A DNA stretch of 64,000 bases. Origin: JAMQKA01 sp043951865 (GTDB lineage: Bacteria; Bacteroidota; Rhodothermia; Balneolales; Balneolaceae). Of the stretch, positions 56,801 through 64,000 are shown piece after piece (the first letter of the stretch is position 1; each line of letters opens with the position of its first letter). The position numbers and the translations under genes were made by a program. The notes beneath the pieces are model-generated. The model was given only the letters and a program-made list of their open reading frames with translations, had not been told where the DNA came from and did not search any database. The DNA is taken from contig NZ_JBINJF010000004.1 in assembly GCF_043951865.1 (NCBI RefSeq), forward strand, positions 62,001 through 126,000, given 5' to 3'.

Positions 56801-57152
56801 CTGTTTCCAGAGCGATATCAATGGTACTGCGACCATTTATGGGCACTACCTGGTCCTGGAACCCTACAAAAGAATACCGGAGGGTGTCGGTCTCGCTGTT
56901 AACGCTGATCTGGTATGCACCCGACGCATCTGTGGTTGTTCCGGTAGTTGTACCGATAAGCAGCACGTTGACCCCGGGAATCGGAGCGCCCGTCTCGCTT
57001 TCCGTTACCGTACCTGATACCTCAAAAGATCCGGTCCCTTGCGCAAATGCCGCAGAAACAGTCAGCATCGAACACAAGACAGCGATACAACAAACTTGAA
57101 CCACCGTTGAACTTCGAATTGATAAGATATACCTATCCATATTTCCTCCCAT
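53895..57152 (-). CDS. SusC/RagA TonB-dependent outer-membrane transporter 2
   Basis: 1085 residues: signal peptide, a carboxypeptidase-D-like domain (FEVSGTVTESETGAPIPGVN), EELVVVGYTTQERQNISG, the SusC plug signature (LKDASAASIYGARAANGVIVI) and a barrel ending in LGINLSF. The start at 57152 has AAGGAG 6 bases upstream; the next ATG (57140) follows GGAGG and is also possible. It is divergent from lacI2, with operator candidates in between. Confidence 0.95.
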   Translation of the reverse strand: MGGNMDRYILSIRSSTVVQVCCIAVLCSMLTVSAAFAQGTGSFEVSGTVTESETGAPIPGVNVLLIGTTTGTTTDASGAYQISVNSETDTLRYSFVGFQDQVVPINGRSTIDIALETETFAGEELVVVGYTTQERQNISGSVSSVDVEGLTEGTTGQVTKQLQGRASGVSVVSSGQPGEEPDVRIRGINTFGNNSPLYIVDGVPTQSINSLNPSDIESMQVLKDASAASIYGARAANGVIVITTKRGQGDVTVEYNGYAGYSIPKSGNVWNILSPQEMAELKWTAIRNSGGNPAPDPQYGDGPEPVLPDYIRPAGEMIGDVDEENYFVKPEYKDPAELNTFNQIVRANKQGTDWYDEIFSPAMTMNHDLSVSGGGEIGNYILTLNHFNQQGTLDRTFNERTTVRVNSNFNISDNVTIGENLSYSHSESPQVNALSEGSAIGMSYRQQPIVPVYDIAGNFAGSAGQQLGQAVNPVAQQYRTRNNQALNNQLFGNLYAEIDFADNKLQFRSNFGGEIGSWTSKSFTYPTYENAENNSVNAFDQDGSKSYSFTWSNTLTYKDEFNDVHSLELIAGTEAYHNQGTNFGGSSQGYFSFDPNYTNLSTGSGNRTNYSNEYRDGLLSFFGRVDYNYDSKYIISATLRRDGSSRFENYQWGMFPAGSVGWRVSQEPFMQDISWLSELRVRAGYGVMGNQLNVDPNNPYNLYVGDNSSSFYPINGSNNSVQQGFEQSRIGNPDAKWEKNISGNLGIETILFGDRLEIVAEYYWKDVKDLLFNPRLVGTAGTATPPYVNVANMKNRGVDAMVTTLGDIGNDFSYNASLTFTSYQNEIVKISEISEYFSQDSRRFGSDIIRNEVGQPISSFYGYQIVGFFNSQSELDEANNSAPNGNYQTDADVGTFRYADINGDNQITADDRTFLGDPNPDFTYGLDLGLNYKRFDLSAFFYGSQGNDIWNQVKWWTDFYSNFAGAKSHAALYDSWTPENQDASLPMQTTGGGESTSTVPNSYFVEDGSYLRMKELVVGYTLPESLIQRISASRLRIYLQASNLFTITGYSGIDPEIGGGNTNFGIDEGAYASTRQFLLGINLSF

Positions 57153-57417
57153 TACATACTCCTTGTCTAATTTAAAAATGTGAGTTTATCCCCTTTACCG
57201 ACAAAAGATGTGCCTGTTACTTGTATCGTAACTTATCCCATACTTCCCCAGTATTTTCCACAATAGTCAGGTCAAAATGAAATAGATCCATTTTTGCAGT
57301 CAAGCCGGCTGCCAAACGAATTATAAGCTCATTTCAACGATAAAAGGTTATTGCCTGATTAAATTTAACAGAACATTCTGCGATAATAATTACTATTAAG
57401 GCAGATTTGTTTTATTT

Positions 57418-57435
57418 TGTGCAATCGATTGAACA
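57418..57435. promoter_or_regulatory. LacI-type operator between susC2 and lacI2
   Basis: TGTGCAATCGATTGAACA is an 18-base palindrome with one mismatched pair. Its core TGCAATCGATTGAA is one base from the perfect site at 34926-34939. Confidence 0.65.
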
Positions 57436-57461
57436 ATAACCTACTACAATAATATTTTCAT

Positions 57462-57487
57462 TGCAAATGCTTTTGCAAACGTTGGTT
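57462..57487. promoter_or_regulatory. Overlapping LacI-type operator candidates
   Basis: TGCAAA and TTTGCA arms enclose a 4-base centre at 57462-57477. An overlapping TGCAAACGTTGG lies at 57474-57485. They may be weaker or accessory sites next to the main operator at 57418. Confidence 0.4.
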
Positions 57488-57631
57488 GAAGTCCCACTGC
57501 AAGGACCGCCAATAAAAAAAGAAGTTCACTAAGTCCATAAAAAATTGTTAGAATAAAGGGAATAAATACCCGTATCAATTTATTACCGGGAGTGTTTTTA
57601 GCTATATAATTAAGATTTGTCCTGAATTTAT

Positions 57632-58657
57632 ATGAGTGAAAAAAAAATTCGACTTAGTGATATTGCCAACGAACTGGGAGTGACCGCTTCAACCGTTTCC
57701 CGGGCGCTGCAGGACCATCCCCGCATAAGTGATTCAACCAAGGAAGCGGTGGTAAAAAAAGCGGAGGAGTTAAACTACCAGTACAACAATATCGCCGCTG
57801 CGTTGCGTAAAGGCACCAGCAACCTGCTCGGAATCCTGGTCCCCACCGCAGACAGAAACTTTTTTTCCTCAATCATCAGGGGGGTCGAAGAGCTGGCTAA
57901 CGACACCGGTTACAACGTCGTCATTTGCCAATCATACGATTCGTTTGAAAAGGAGAAAAAAAATATCAATGCTCTTTTGGAAGCCCAGGTAGACGGCATC
58001 CTCGCATCCATCGCCATGGAAACGGCTGATTACGCTCACTATCAAAAGGTGCTGGACAGTAATATTCCGCTTATTTTTTATGACCGGGTCAACCCCTCCC
58101 TTCACACAAGCTCCGTAGTCGTAGACGATTACCGGGGCGCCTACCAGGTGGTTGAGCACCTGGTTGACCAGGGTTGCAGCCGGATCGCCCATTTTGCAGG
58201 AGAACAGCATATAAATATTTACCAGGAGCGGTTAAGAGGCTACAAGGACGCATTAAAAGCACATGATATGCCGGTCGATGAGCAGCTCATCATTAAAAAC
58301 AAACTCAAGCTTGACTCCGGATCGGAGGCGATGAAACAGTTACTCTCCCTCTCGAATCCCCCGGATGCGATCTTTTCGGCAAGTGACTACGCGGCCATCG
58401 GCGCCATCCAGGTGCTGAAAGAGAAAAATATCGACGTGCCGGGACAAATCGCCGTCGCCGGGTTCAGTAACGAGCAGTTCACCTCCCTGGTTGATCCCCC
58501 GTTGACCACCATCGACCAGCAGACTAACAAGATGGGGAAAATGGCCGCTGAACTTTTTTTCCAGCAGATGAAATCGAAGGAGCAGGAGTTCGAACCTCAG
58601 CAAAAGGTGCTGGAACCCAAACTCATAACCAGGGCCTCCACACTGAAGAAACGGTAA
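57632..58657 (+). CDS. LacI family transcriptional regulator 2
   Basis: 341 residues, a close paralogue of the regulator at 21251-22294. The helix-turn-helix is RLSDIANELGVTASTVSRAL, the hinge NNIAAALRKGT, and the sensor domain begins NLLGILVPTADRNFFSSIIR. It probably controls susCD2, uxaC2 and, through similar sites, the DUF1080 operon. It is divergent from susC2 and immediately upstream of uxaC2. Confidence 0.95.
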   Translation: MSEKKIRLSDIANELGVTASTVSRALQDHPRISDSTKEAVVKKAEELNYQYNNIAAALRKGTSNLLGILVPTADRNFFSSIIRGVEELANDTGYNVVICQSYDSFEKEKKNINALLEAQVDGILASIAMETADYAHYQKVLDSNIPLIFYDRVNPSLHTSSVVVDDYRGAYQVVEHLVDQGCSRIAHFAGEQHINIYQERLRGYKDALKAHDMPVDEQLIIKNKLKLDSGSEAMKQLLSLSNPPDAIFSASDYAAIGAIQVLKEKNIDVPGQIAVAGFSNEQFTSLVDPPLTTIDQQTNKMGKMAAELFFQQMKSKEQEFEPQQKVLEPKLITRASTLKKR

Positions 58658-58734
58658 CACCATCCCGGCATGGTCGCATCTTTTTATGAAAATGAATGAT
58701 TTTTTTTGCAATTCTTAAAACAAATATTTATTTC

Positions 58735-58748
58735 TGCAAACGATTGCA
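58735..58748. promoter_or_regulatory. LacI-type operator before uxaC2
   Basis: TGCAAACGATTGCA, with perfect TGCAA/TTGCA arms, ends 34 bases before the uxaC2 start, in the same position as the site before uxaC1. Confidence 0.7.
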
Positions 58749-58782
58749 TCTGCCTCTACAGTCTTAATTTAGGAACAGTATT

Positions 58783-60183
58783 ATGAGTAATTTTATATCT
58801 GAAAATTTTCTTCTCGACTCAAAACCCGCCCAAACTCTATATCATGATTACGCGGCTGACCAACCGATTATTGACTACCACTGCCACCTTCCGCCGGGGG
58901 ACCTGGCAGCCGATCGCAAGTTTGAAAACCTGACCGACATATGGCTCCGCGGCGACCACTACAAATGGAGGGCCATGCGGACGCTGGGTGTGGATGAGAA
59001 ATTTATCACCGGTGAGGCCGATGACAAAACCAAGTTTGACAAGTGGGCCGAAGCCGTCCCATACACATTGCGCAATCCATTGCATCACTGGAGTCACCTG
59101 GAACTGAAGCGGTATTTCGGGATCGACAAGCTGTTGACCCCCGATACGGCTGATGAGATCTACAGCCGGTGTACGGAAATGCTGCAGGAACCCGAATTCA
59201 GCGCCCGCAGCCTGGTCACCCGCATGAATGTGGAGGTGATCTGCACGACCGATGACCCCGCCGACTCACTTGAACATCACCGGGCAATCAAGCAGGATGG
59301 TTTTGAGGTAAAAGTTCTGCCCGGCTTCCGCCCCGATGCGGCCTACAATTTCAGCGATCCCGATACCTACAACAACTACCTGCAGAAACTGGAGTCGGCC
59401 AGCGGCATCAGCATAACCAATTACGACGACCTGCTGGAGGCGCTGTTCAACCGGATGGACTTTTTTGAAAATCATGGTTGCCGACTGTCCGATCACGGGA
59501 TCAAAACGCTGCAGGGGGAGCCGGTTGGAAAGAAGGAAATTGAAAAATATTTTGATACTGTCCGCAGCGGCGGAGATCTTAGTCTGCGACAGCAGCAGTC
59601 GCTGCGATATGCCATCTTGCTTGAACTGGGACGTCGATACGCGCAGAAAGGCTGGGTACAACAATTTCATCTCGGTGCCCTGCGCAACGCCAACAGCCGC
59701 ATGATGGAACAGCTTGGCCCCGATTCCGGGTTCGATTCCATCGGCGACTACAGCCAGGCAGAAAGCATGGTGCAGTTTTTTGACACGCTGGACAAAACCA
59801 AGGAGCTGCCGAAAACCATTATTTATAACCTCAACCCGGCAGATAATGCGATATTTGCCACCATGACCGGCAACTACAACGACGGGACGGTCCGCGGCAA
59901 GATGCAGTACGGATCGGCATGGTGGTTCCTCGACCAGAAAGATGGCATGGAAGAGCAGATGAATGTACTTTCCAACATGGGAATCCTGAGCTGCTTTGTA
60001 GGGATGCTGACCGATTCCAGGAGCTTTCTGTCTTATCCCCGGCACGAGTATTTCCGGCGAACGCTCTGCAATCTTGTCGGCGCTGACCTGGCAAACGGCC
60101 AGATGCCCGATGATATCGAATGGACCGGTAAAATTATTTCCGATATCTGCTACCACAACGCAAACTCATATTTCGAATTTTAA
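58783..60183 (+). CDS. uxaC: Glucuronate (uronate) isomerase 2
   Basis: 466 residues and full-length. It performs the same reactions as the copy at 22423-23850: glucuronate to fructuronate and galacturonate to tagaturonate. Motifs are DYHCHLPP (His33, His35), RGDHYKWRAMRTLG, QFHLGALRNANSRM and LTDSRSFLSYPRHEYFRR. AGGA lies 8 bases before the ATG. It heads the run uxaC2-kdgK-kdgA-uxuA. The duplicate could allow separate induction or different substrate preference. Confidence 0.96.
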   Translation: MSNFISENFLLDSKPAQTLYHDYAADQPIIDYHCHLPPGDLAADRKFENLTDIWLRGDHYKWRAMRTLGVDEKFITGEADDKTKFDKWAEAVPYTLRNPLHHWSHLELKRYFGIDKLLTPDTADEIYSRCTEMLQEPEFSARSLVTRMNVEVICTTDDPADSLEHHRAIKQDGFEVKVLPGFRPDAAYNFSDPDTYNNYLQKLESASGISITNYDDLLEALFNRMDFFENHGCRLSDHGIKTLQGEPVGKKEIEKYFDTVRSGGDLSLRQQQSLRYAILLELGRRYAQKGWVQQFHLGALRNANSRMMEQLGPDSGFDSIGDYSQAESMVQFFDTLDKTKELPKTIIYNLNPADNAIFATMTGNYNDGTVRGKMQYGSAWWFLDQKDGMEEQMNVLSNMGILSCFVGMLTDSRSFLSYPRHEYFRRTLCNLVGADLANGQMPDDIEWTGKIISDICYHNANSYFEF

Positions 60184-60211
60184 ATAAAGCTAACACAAGG
60201 AAGGGATTGAT

Positions 60212-61249
60212 ATGGATAAAGTAGTCACTTTTGGTGAAATCATGTTGCGACTTTCACCACCGGGAAAATTAAGATTTTCACAGGCCGCCTCGTTTGATGT
60301 GGTCTATGGCGGAGGCGAATCGAACGTAGCCTCTTCCCTGGCCACATTCAGAATGCCGGCGGAGTTCGTGACCCGGCTGCCCGACAACGACATCGGCCAC
60401 TGCGCGCTCGGCGAACTGCGGAAACGGGGCGTTCAAACCGACAACATTATTTTTGGGGGAGAACGGCTGGGAATCTACTTCCTGGAAACCGGGGCCGTCA
60501 GCCGCGGAAGCAAAGTGGTCTACGACCGCGCTCACTCGGCCATCTCCACGATTAAAAAAGGGATGATCGACTGGGAAAAGGTCTTTGACGGGGCACAGTG
60601 GTTTCACTGGACCGGCATTACCCCGGCGATATCACAAGGGGCCGCCGACGCCACCAAAGAGGCTATCGAAGCGGCCAACGAGCTGGGCGTGACCGTCTCC
60701 ACCGACCTGAACTACCGCGCCAAACTCTGGAACTACGGTAAAGAGCCCGGAGACGTGATGCCGGAACTCGTGGAAGGATGCGACATCATTCTCGGAAACG
60801 AGGAGGACGCTGAAAAACATTTTGGAATTCACCCGGCCGACGTAGATGTGACCAAGGGCGACACCGTGGATTCGGAAGCCTACCGTTCGGTCTGCGAACA
60901 ACTCTATGAGCAGTTCCCCCGGTCCAAGAAAATTATCACGACCCTGCGAGGCTCTATCAGCGCCTCCCACAACACGTGGTCGGGCGTGCTGTACAACGGG
61001 GAGGAATTCCTGGATACCACCACCTACGACATCACCCATATTGTGGATCGCGTGGGCGGGGGCGACTCGTTCATGGCGGGACTGATCTATGGGCTGATCA
61101 ATTTTGACGGAGACGACCAGAAAGCCCTTGACTTCGCTGTGGCCGCTTCCTGCCTGAAGCACACCATCTACGGCGATGCCAACCTCTCGACCGTCGAAGA
61201 GGTCGAAAAGCTGATGGAGGGCGACGCCTCCGGACGGGTATCCCGGTAA
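60212..61249 (+). CDS. kdgK: 2-keto-3-deoxygluconate kinase
   Basis: 345 residues of the PfkB/ribokinase family. It phosphorylates 2-keto-3-deoxygluconate (KDG) to KDPG with ATP. Visible features are the N-terminal VTFGEIMLRLSPPGKLRF, VVYGGGESNVASSLA and the anion-hole/catalytic DRVGGGDSFMAGLIYG (catalytic Asp about 285). AAGGAAGGG precedes the ATG. It follows uxaC2 by 28 bases. A stable hairpin separates it from kdgA. Confidence 0.93.
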   Translation: MDKVVTFGEIMLRLSPPGKLRFSQAASFDVVYGGGESNVASSLATFRMPAEFVTRLPDNDIGHCALGELRKRGVQTDNIIFGGERLGIYFLETGAVSRGSKVVYDRAHSAISTIKKGMIDWEKVFDGAQWFHWTGITPAISQGAADATKEAIEAANELGVTVSTDLNYRAKLWNYGKEPGDVMPELVEGCDIILGNEEDAEKHFGIHPADVDVTKGDTVDSEAYRSVCEQLYEQFPRSKKIITTLRGSISASHNTWSGVLYNGEEFLDTTTYDITHIVDRVGGGDSFMAGLIYGLINFDGDDQKALDFAVAASCLKHTIYGDANLSTVEEVEKLMEGDASGRVSR

Positions 61250-61315
61250 AAGGGCGAATTCCTGTATTATATATAACACAGAATGCCCTGACCAGTATTT
61301 AACAATTATTATCAA

Positions 61316-61354
61316 CAGAGGCCTTTGTGAAACCGAAATCAGCAAGGGCCTCTG
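61316..61354 (+). terminator. Hairpin between kdgK and kdgA
   Basis: CAGAGGCCTT (61316-61325) pairs with AAGGGCCTCTG (61344-61354) with one bulged G and an 18-base loop. It is followed by GTTTCTATACC, only a weak T run. It may be a partial terminator or an mRNA-stabilising or processing hairpin within the operon. Confidence 0.4.
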
Positions 61355-61413
61355 GTTTCTATACCTGGCAATCCGCTTGTGATTCCTAATTTCAATATCA
61401 AAAAATTCTTGAC

Positions 61414-62082
61414 ATGGCACGATTTACCCGAATTGAAGTAGCAACCACCATGAAGGCGGAAGGACTCGTTCCGCTGTTTTACCACAATGATCTTGAGCTA
61501 AGTAAAAACGTATTGGAGGCCTGCTACAAGGGCGGAGCCCGGCTGCTGGAGTTCACCAACCGCGGGGATCACGCCCATGAAATTTTTGCAGAGCTGAATA
61601 AGTTCGCTGAACAGGAACTGCCGGAGCTGATCATGGGTGTGGGCTCGGTAGCCGACGCCGGCACCGCCTCTCTCTACATGCAGATGGGAGCCAACTTTGT
61701 GGTTTCGGCCATGCTGAAAGAAGATGTCGCCAAAGTCTGCAACCGCAGAAAAGTGCTCTGGTCGCCGGGCTGCGGTTCACTGACCGAAATATCAAAAGCG
61801 GAAGAGCTGGGCGCCGAAATTGTGAAGATATTTCCCGGCAGCCAACTCGGTCCCGGCTTCATCAAGGCCGTGACTGCTCCCTGTCCCTGGACCAGCCTGA
61901 TGCCGACCGGCGGTGTTAAAGCTACCAAAGAAAATCTTTCGGGCTGGTTCAACGCCGGGGCTGCCTGCGTTGGCATGGGCTCCGACCTGATAACCAAAGA
62001 GCACCTGGCAAACAGGGATTTCGAGGGACTCGAGGAGCATGTGCGAAATACGATCGAGCTGGTAAGCTCAGTACGAAACTAA
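61414..62082 (+). CDS. kdgA: KDPG/KHG aldolase
   Basis: 222 residues. It cleaves 2-keto-3-deoxy-6-phosphogluconate into pyruvate and glyceraldehyde 3-phosphate. Active-site Glu46 (GARLLEFTNRGDHA) and Schiff-base Lys138 (IVKIFPGSQLGPGFIKAV) are present, as is LMPTGGV of the phosphate site. The start has no strong ribosome site. A 164-base gap with a hairpin separates it from kdgK. uxuA follows after 29 bases. Confidence 0.94.
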   Translation: MARFTRIEVATTMKAEGLVPLFYHNDLELSKNVLEACYKGGARLLEFTNRGDHAHEIFAELNKFAEQELPELIMGVGSVADAGTASLYMQMGANFVVSAMLKEDVAKVCNRRKVLWSPGCGSLTEISKAEELGAEIVKIFPGSQLGPGFIKAVTAPCPWTSLMPTGGVKATKENLSGWFNAGAACVGMGSDLITKEHLANRDFEGLEEHVRNTIELVSSVRN

Positions 62083-62111
62083 CACTTAATTAATTTTATA
62101 GGCGACAATTT

Positions 62112-63296
62112 ATGCAATTTGAACAGACATGGCGCTGGTACGGCTCCTACGACACCATTAAGCTGCCTGAAATAAAACAAACGGGAGCGACGGGCATCGT
62201 TACCGCCCTGCATCACCTGCCCACGGGCGCGGCATGGAGCGTTGAAGAGATTACTAAGCGAAAAAAAGAGATCGAGGATGAGGGCCTCACCTGGTCGGTC
62301 GTCGAGAGCATCCAGGTGCATGAGGATATCAAAAAACAGTCCGGTGAATATGAAAAATGGATCGAGAATTATAAAGCGTCGATCCGAAATCTGGCCGAGT
62401 GTGGAATCCACACCGTTTGTTACAACTTTATGCCGCTGACGGACTGGACCCGCACCAATATAGATTTTGAGCTGGCGGATGGCTCCACGGCTCTTCGTTT
62501 CGACAAAACCGCCTTCACGGCGTTTGATCTCTACATCCTGGAACGCGAAGAAGCGAACAACGACTATTCCGAAGAAGAGCAGGAAAAAGCCCAAAAATAC
62601 CTGGATTCCCTGGATGAATCCGCCACACAGGAGCTGACCGAAACCATTTTGCTGGGAATGCCGGGCGACGAAAAGATGACGGTGGGAAAGTTCCGTGATT
62701 TTCTGGCCGAATACGACGATATCGACGATCGGCAACTGCGCGAACACCTGCATGATTTTCTAAAAGAGATTATCCCCGTGGCCGAGGAGCACGGCGTCCG
62801 CATGGCGATACACCCGGATGATCCTCCCTACCCGCTGTTCGGGCTCCCCCGTATTGTCAGCACCGAAGCCGATGCCAGGGAGCTTACCAACGTGATCGAC
62901 ACCCCATTCAACGGGCTTACGTTCTGTACCGGGTCTTACGGGGCACGGGCCGACAATGATCTGCCCGGAATGGTTGAGCGACTGGGAGATCGCATCAACT
63001 TTATCCACCTGAGAAGTGTGCAACGCGAGGACGACGGCAGCTTTTATGAAGCAAATCACCTGGAGGGCGATGCCGGCATGTTTGAGGTGATGTACGCACT
63101 CATCCGGGAACAGCACCGCCGCAGGGAGGAAGGGCGAACGGATCTGAATATCCCGATGCGACCGGACCACGGCCACCGCATGCTCGATGACCTTCAGAAA
63201 GAATCTTATCCCGGATATTCGGGCCTTGGTCGGCTCCGCGGGCTTGCGGAACTGCGCGGCCTCGAGGTGGGAATACGCAACATGCTGGAGCGCTAA
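62112..63296 (+). CDS. uxuA: Mannonate dehydratase
   Basis: 394 residues, the same length as well-known UxuA enzymes. It dehydrates D-mannonate to 2-keto-3-deoxygluconate. Family features are the N-terminal QTWRWYGSYDTIKLPEIKQ, HTVCYNFMPLTDWTRTN, the metal-site MAIHPDDPPYPLFGLPRI, LTFCTGSYGARADNDL and the C-terminal MRPDHGHRMLDDL. It is the last gene of the uxaC2-kdgK-kdgA-uxuA run. Its substrate must come from a fructuronate reductase not seen in this window. Confidence 0.96.
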   Translation: MQFEQTWRWYGSYDTIKLPEIKQTGATGIVTALHHLPTGAAWSVEEITKRKKEIEDEGLTWSVVESIQVHEDIKKQSGEYEKWIENYKASIRNLAECGIHTVCYNFMPLTDWTRTNIDFELADGSTALRFDKTAFTAFDLYILEREEANNDYSEEEQEKAQKYLDSLDESATQELTETILLGMPGDEKMTVGKFRDFLAEYDDIDDRQLREHLHDFLKEIIPVAEEHGVRMAIHPDDPPYPLFGLPRIVSTEADARELTNVIDTPFNGLTFCTGSYGARADNDLPGMVERLGDRINFIHLRSVQREDDGSFYEANHLEGDAGMFEVMYALIREQHRRREEGRTDLNIPMRPDHGHRMLDDLQKESYPGYSGLGRLRGLAELRGLEVGIRNMLER

Positions 63297-63377
63297 TACC
63301 GACAAATTCCACAAATCATTAGTACGGGGGGCACGTAATCCCCCTCGGCCCGGAGCTACCACCTTCACAGATAGGGC

Positions 63378-63433
63378 ATGCAGGTTGCAGGTTGCAGGTT
63401 GCAGGTTGCAGGTTGAAGGTTGAAGGTTGAGGG
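63378..63433. repeat. Heptanucleotide tandem repeat, 8 units
   Basis: Eight head-to-tail 7-base units: ATGCAGG, TTGCAGG four times, TTGAAGG twice, then TTGAGGG. The unit length of 7 is not a multiple of 3 and the repeat is non-coding. It lies about 80 bases after uxuA. Confidence 0.9.
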
Positions 63434-63612
63434 TTCCAATATTGGTCTCCTGAACACGTTGCAAGTGGTGACTTTGGTACGAGAAGCATTTTTTCAATTA
63501 ATACGACGAATACCTCTGCCAAGGCAAAGATCTGCAAGACTTTTTCATAAAAGCCCTAATAATGATTGTACTGGTGTTCTCGTCTCACCTGATTACTCAA
63601 AGACACATTCAT

Positions 63613-63701
63613 CAAGAGACCTTTCCAGAACCTGAAGCTTAGTTGGGAGGTGGTTGTACCACCGACTTCATATAGCAGAGTAAGGCGGGAATACAACTCC
63701 T
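63613..63701. repeat. REP/BIME-like double hairpin repeat, copy B
   Basis: GGTGGT (63649-63654) pairs with ACCACC (63658-63663) around TGT. A second hairpin, GGGAATACAACTCC, lies about 25 bases further on. With AGAGACCTTTCCAGAACCTG on the left, the whole is the reverse complement of the pattern at 7277-7354. Confidence 0.55.
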
Positions 63702-64000
63702 TCCGAACGGTGATTCGAATGTTTTATCCAGTCCCGACATTTTCACGCATTCGAAATCCTCATGTATGGAGTATTAATTGCGGTTTTGATTTCGGGCAGG
63801 CCCTTGACTCTGAACAAAATTGCTGGTTTTTCAAATCCTCTGTAAATGAGTGAATTGGCTGGGACAGGTAAGGCACAGATTTCGTCAAGTCCCTCAAATT
63901 TCATTCAGTTTTGCTTGTTATTCTCCCTTAGGCGATCAAATTGTCGCTACCCGTTATGATTGGATTAAAACCGATTATCCATGCACAAATCAAATTTCAT

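Larger units (their letters stand above)
57153..57631. other. Divergent susC2/lacI2 control region
   Basis: This 479-base gene-free region contains three LacI-type sites (57418-57435, 57462-57477, 57474-57487) in an AT-rich background. It is the shared promoter region of susCD2 and lacI2. Confidence 0.6.
63297..64000. other. Repeat-rich gene-poor window end
   Basis: 704 bases after uxuA without a convincing gene. They hold the heptamer tandem repeat (63378-63433) and the inverted copy of the REP-like repeat (63613-63701). Short frames on both strands (for example 63319-63537 minus, 63650-63853 plus) are composed largely of repeat sequence. No clear terminator for uxuA was found. The next gene lies beyond the window. 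Confidence 0.5.

Noticed and set aside
1..64000. CRISPR arrays, tRNA, rRNA and prophage genes
   Set aside because: No spaced direct repeats, cloverleaf-like genes, rRNA stretches or phage structural genes were recognised on either strand.

Overview
The window is a 64 kb carbohydrate-catabolism region, most likely from Balneolota (Balneolaceae-like) or a close relative in the Bacteroidota/Rhodothermota group. The reasons are two SusC/SusD outer-membrane pairs with carboxypeptidase-like plug extensions, lipoprotein and twin-arginine signals on many catabolic enzymes, a TRAP transporter, LacI regulators, moderate GC and Shine-Dalgarno-led starts. The taxonomic call is an inference from gene content only. 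No rRNA, tRNA, CRISPR array, phage gene or intact transposase was found.

Layout. (A) 1-20.4 kb, all minus strand: a GH67 alpha-glucuronidase; a very large FG-GAP/UnbV lipoprotein; a DUF1080 (3-keto-glycoside hydrolase-like) protein; a sugar-dehydrogenase-like beta-propeller lipoprotein with an azurin-type cupredoxin; two Gfo/Idh/MocA oxidoreductases; a DUF6807-ThuA fusion; then SusD1 and SusC1. (B) 20.4-28.5 kb, plus strand: LacI1, glucuronate isomerase UxaC1, a DctPQM TRAP transporter and a serine hydrolase. (C) 28.7-41 kb, minus strand: four more exported Gfo/Idh/MocA proteins, tagaturonate epimerase UxaE, a two-domain DUF1080 protein, NagB and a c-heme/FG-GAP protein. (D) 41-48.1 kb: exported and Tat-type TIM-barrel epimerases, a sodium:solute symporter, an AGE-family epimerase, an N-terminally short NagA and a cytosolic Gfo/Idh/MocA. 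(E) 48.3-57.2 kb, minus strand: a second large FG-GAP/UnbV lipoprotein, SusD2 and SusC2. (F) 57.6-63.3 kb, plus strand: LacI2, UxaC2, KdgK, KdgA and UxuA, followed by a repeat-rich gene-poor end.

How it fits together. GH67 would release (methyl)glucuronic acid from glucuronoxylan fragments. SusCD and TRAP would import oligosaccharides and uronates. UxaC turns glucuronate into fructuronate and galacturonate into tagaturonate, and UxaE joins the two branches. UxuA, KdgK and KdgA carry mannonate to pyruvate and glyceraldehyde 3-phosphate. The fructuronate reductase (UxuB) that this route needs is not in the window. Around this core sits an unusually large set of periplasm-directed Gfo/Idh/MocA oxidoreductases, DUF1080 proteins, TIM-barrel isomerases and redox proteins. 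It resembles the oxidative 3-keto-glycoside route known from Bacteroides.

Regulation. A palindrome close to TGCAAnCGnTTGCA lies before susC1, uxaC1, susC2/lacI2, uxaC2 and the two-domain DUF1080 operon, and suggests one LacI-controlled uronate/keto-sugar regulon. Mobile or repetitive DNA includes two MITE-like elements with TTAA-flanked inverted ends, a pair of REP-like double hairpins, a palindromic intergenic repeat and a heptanucleotide tandem repeat.
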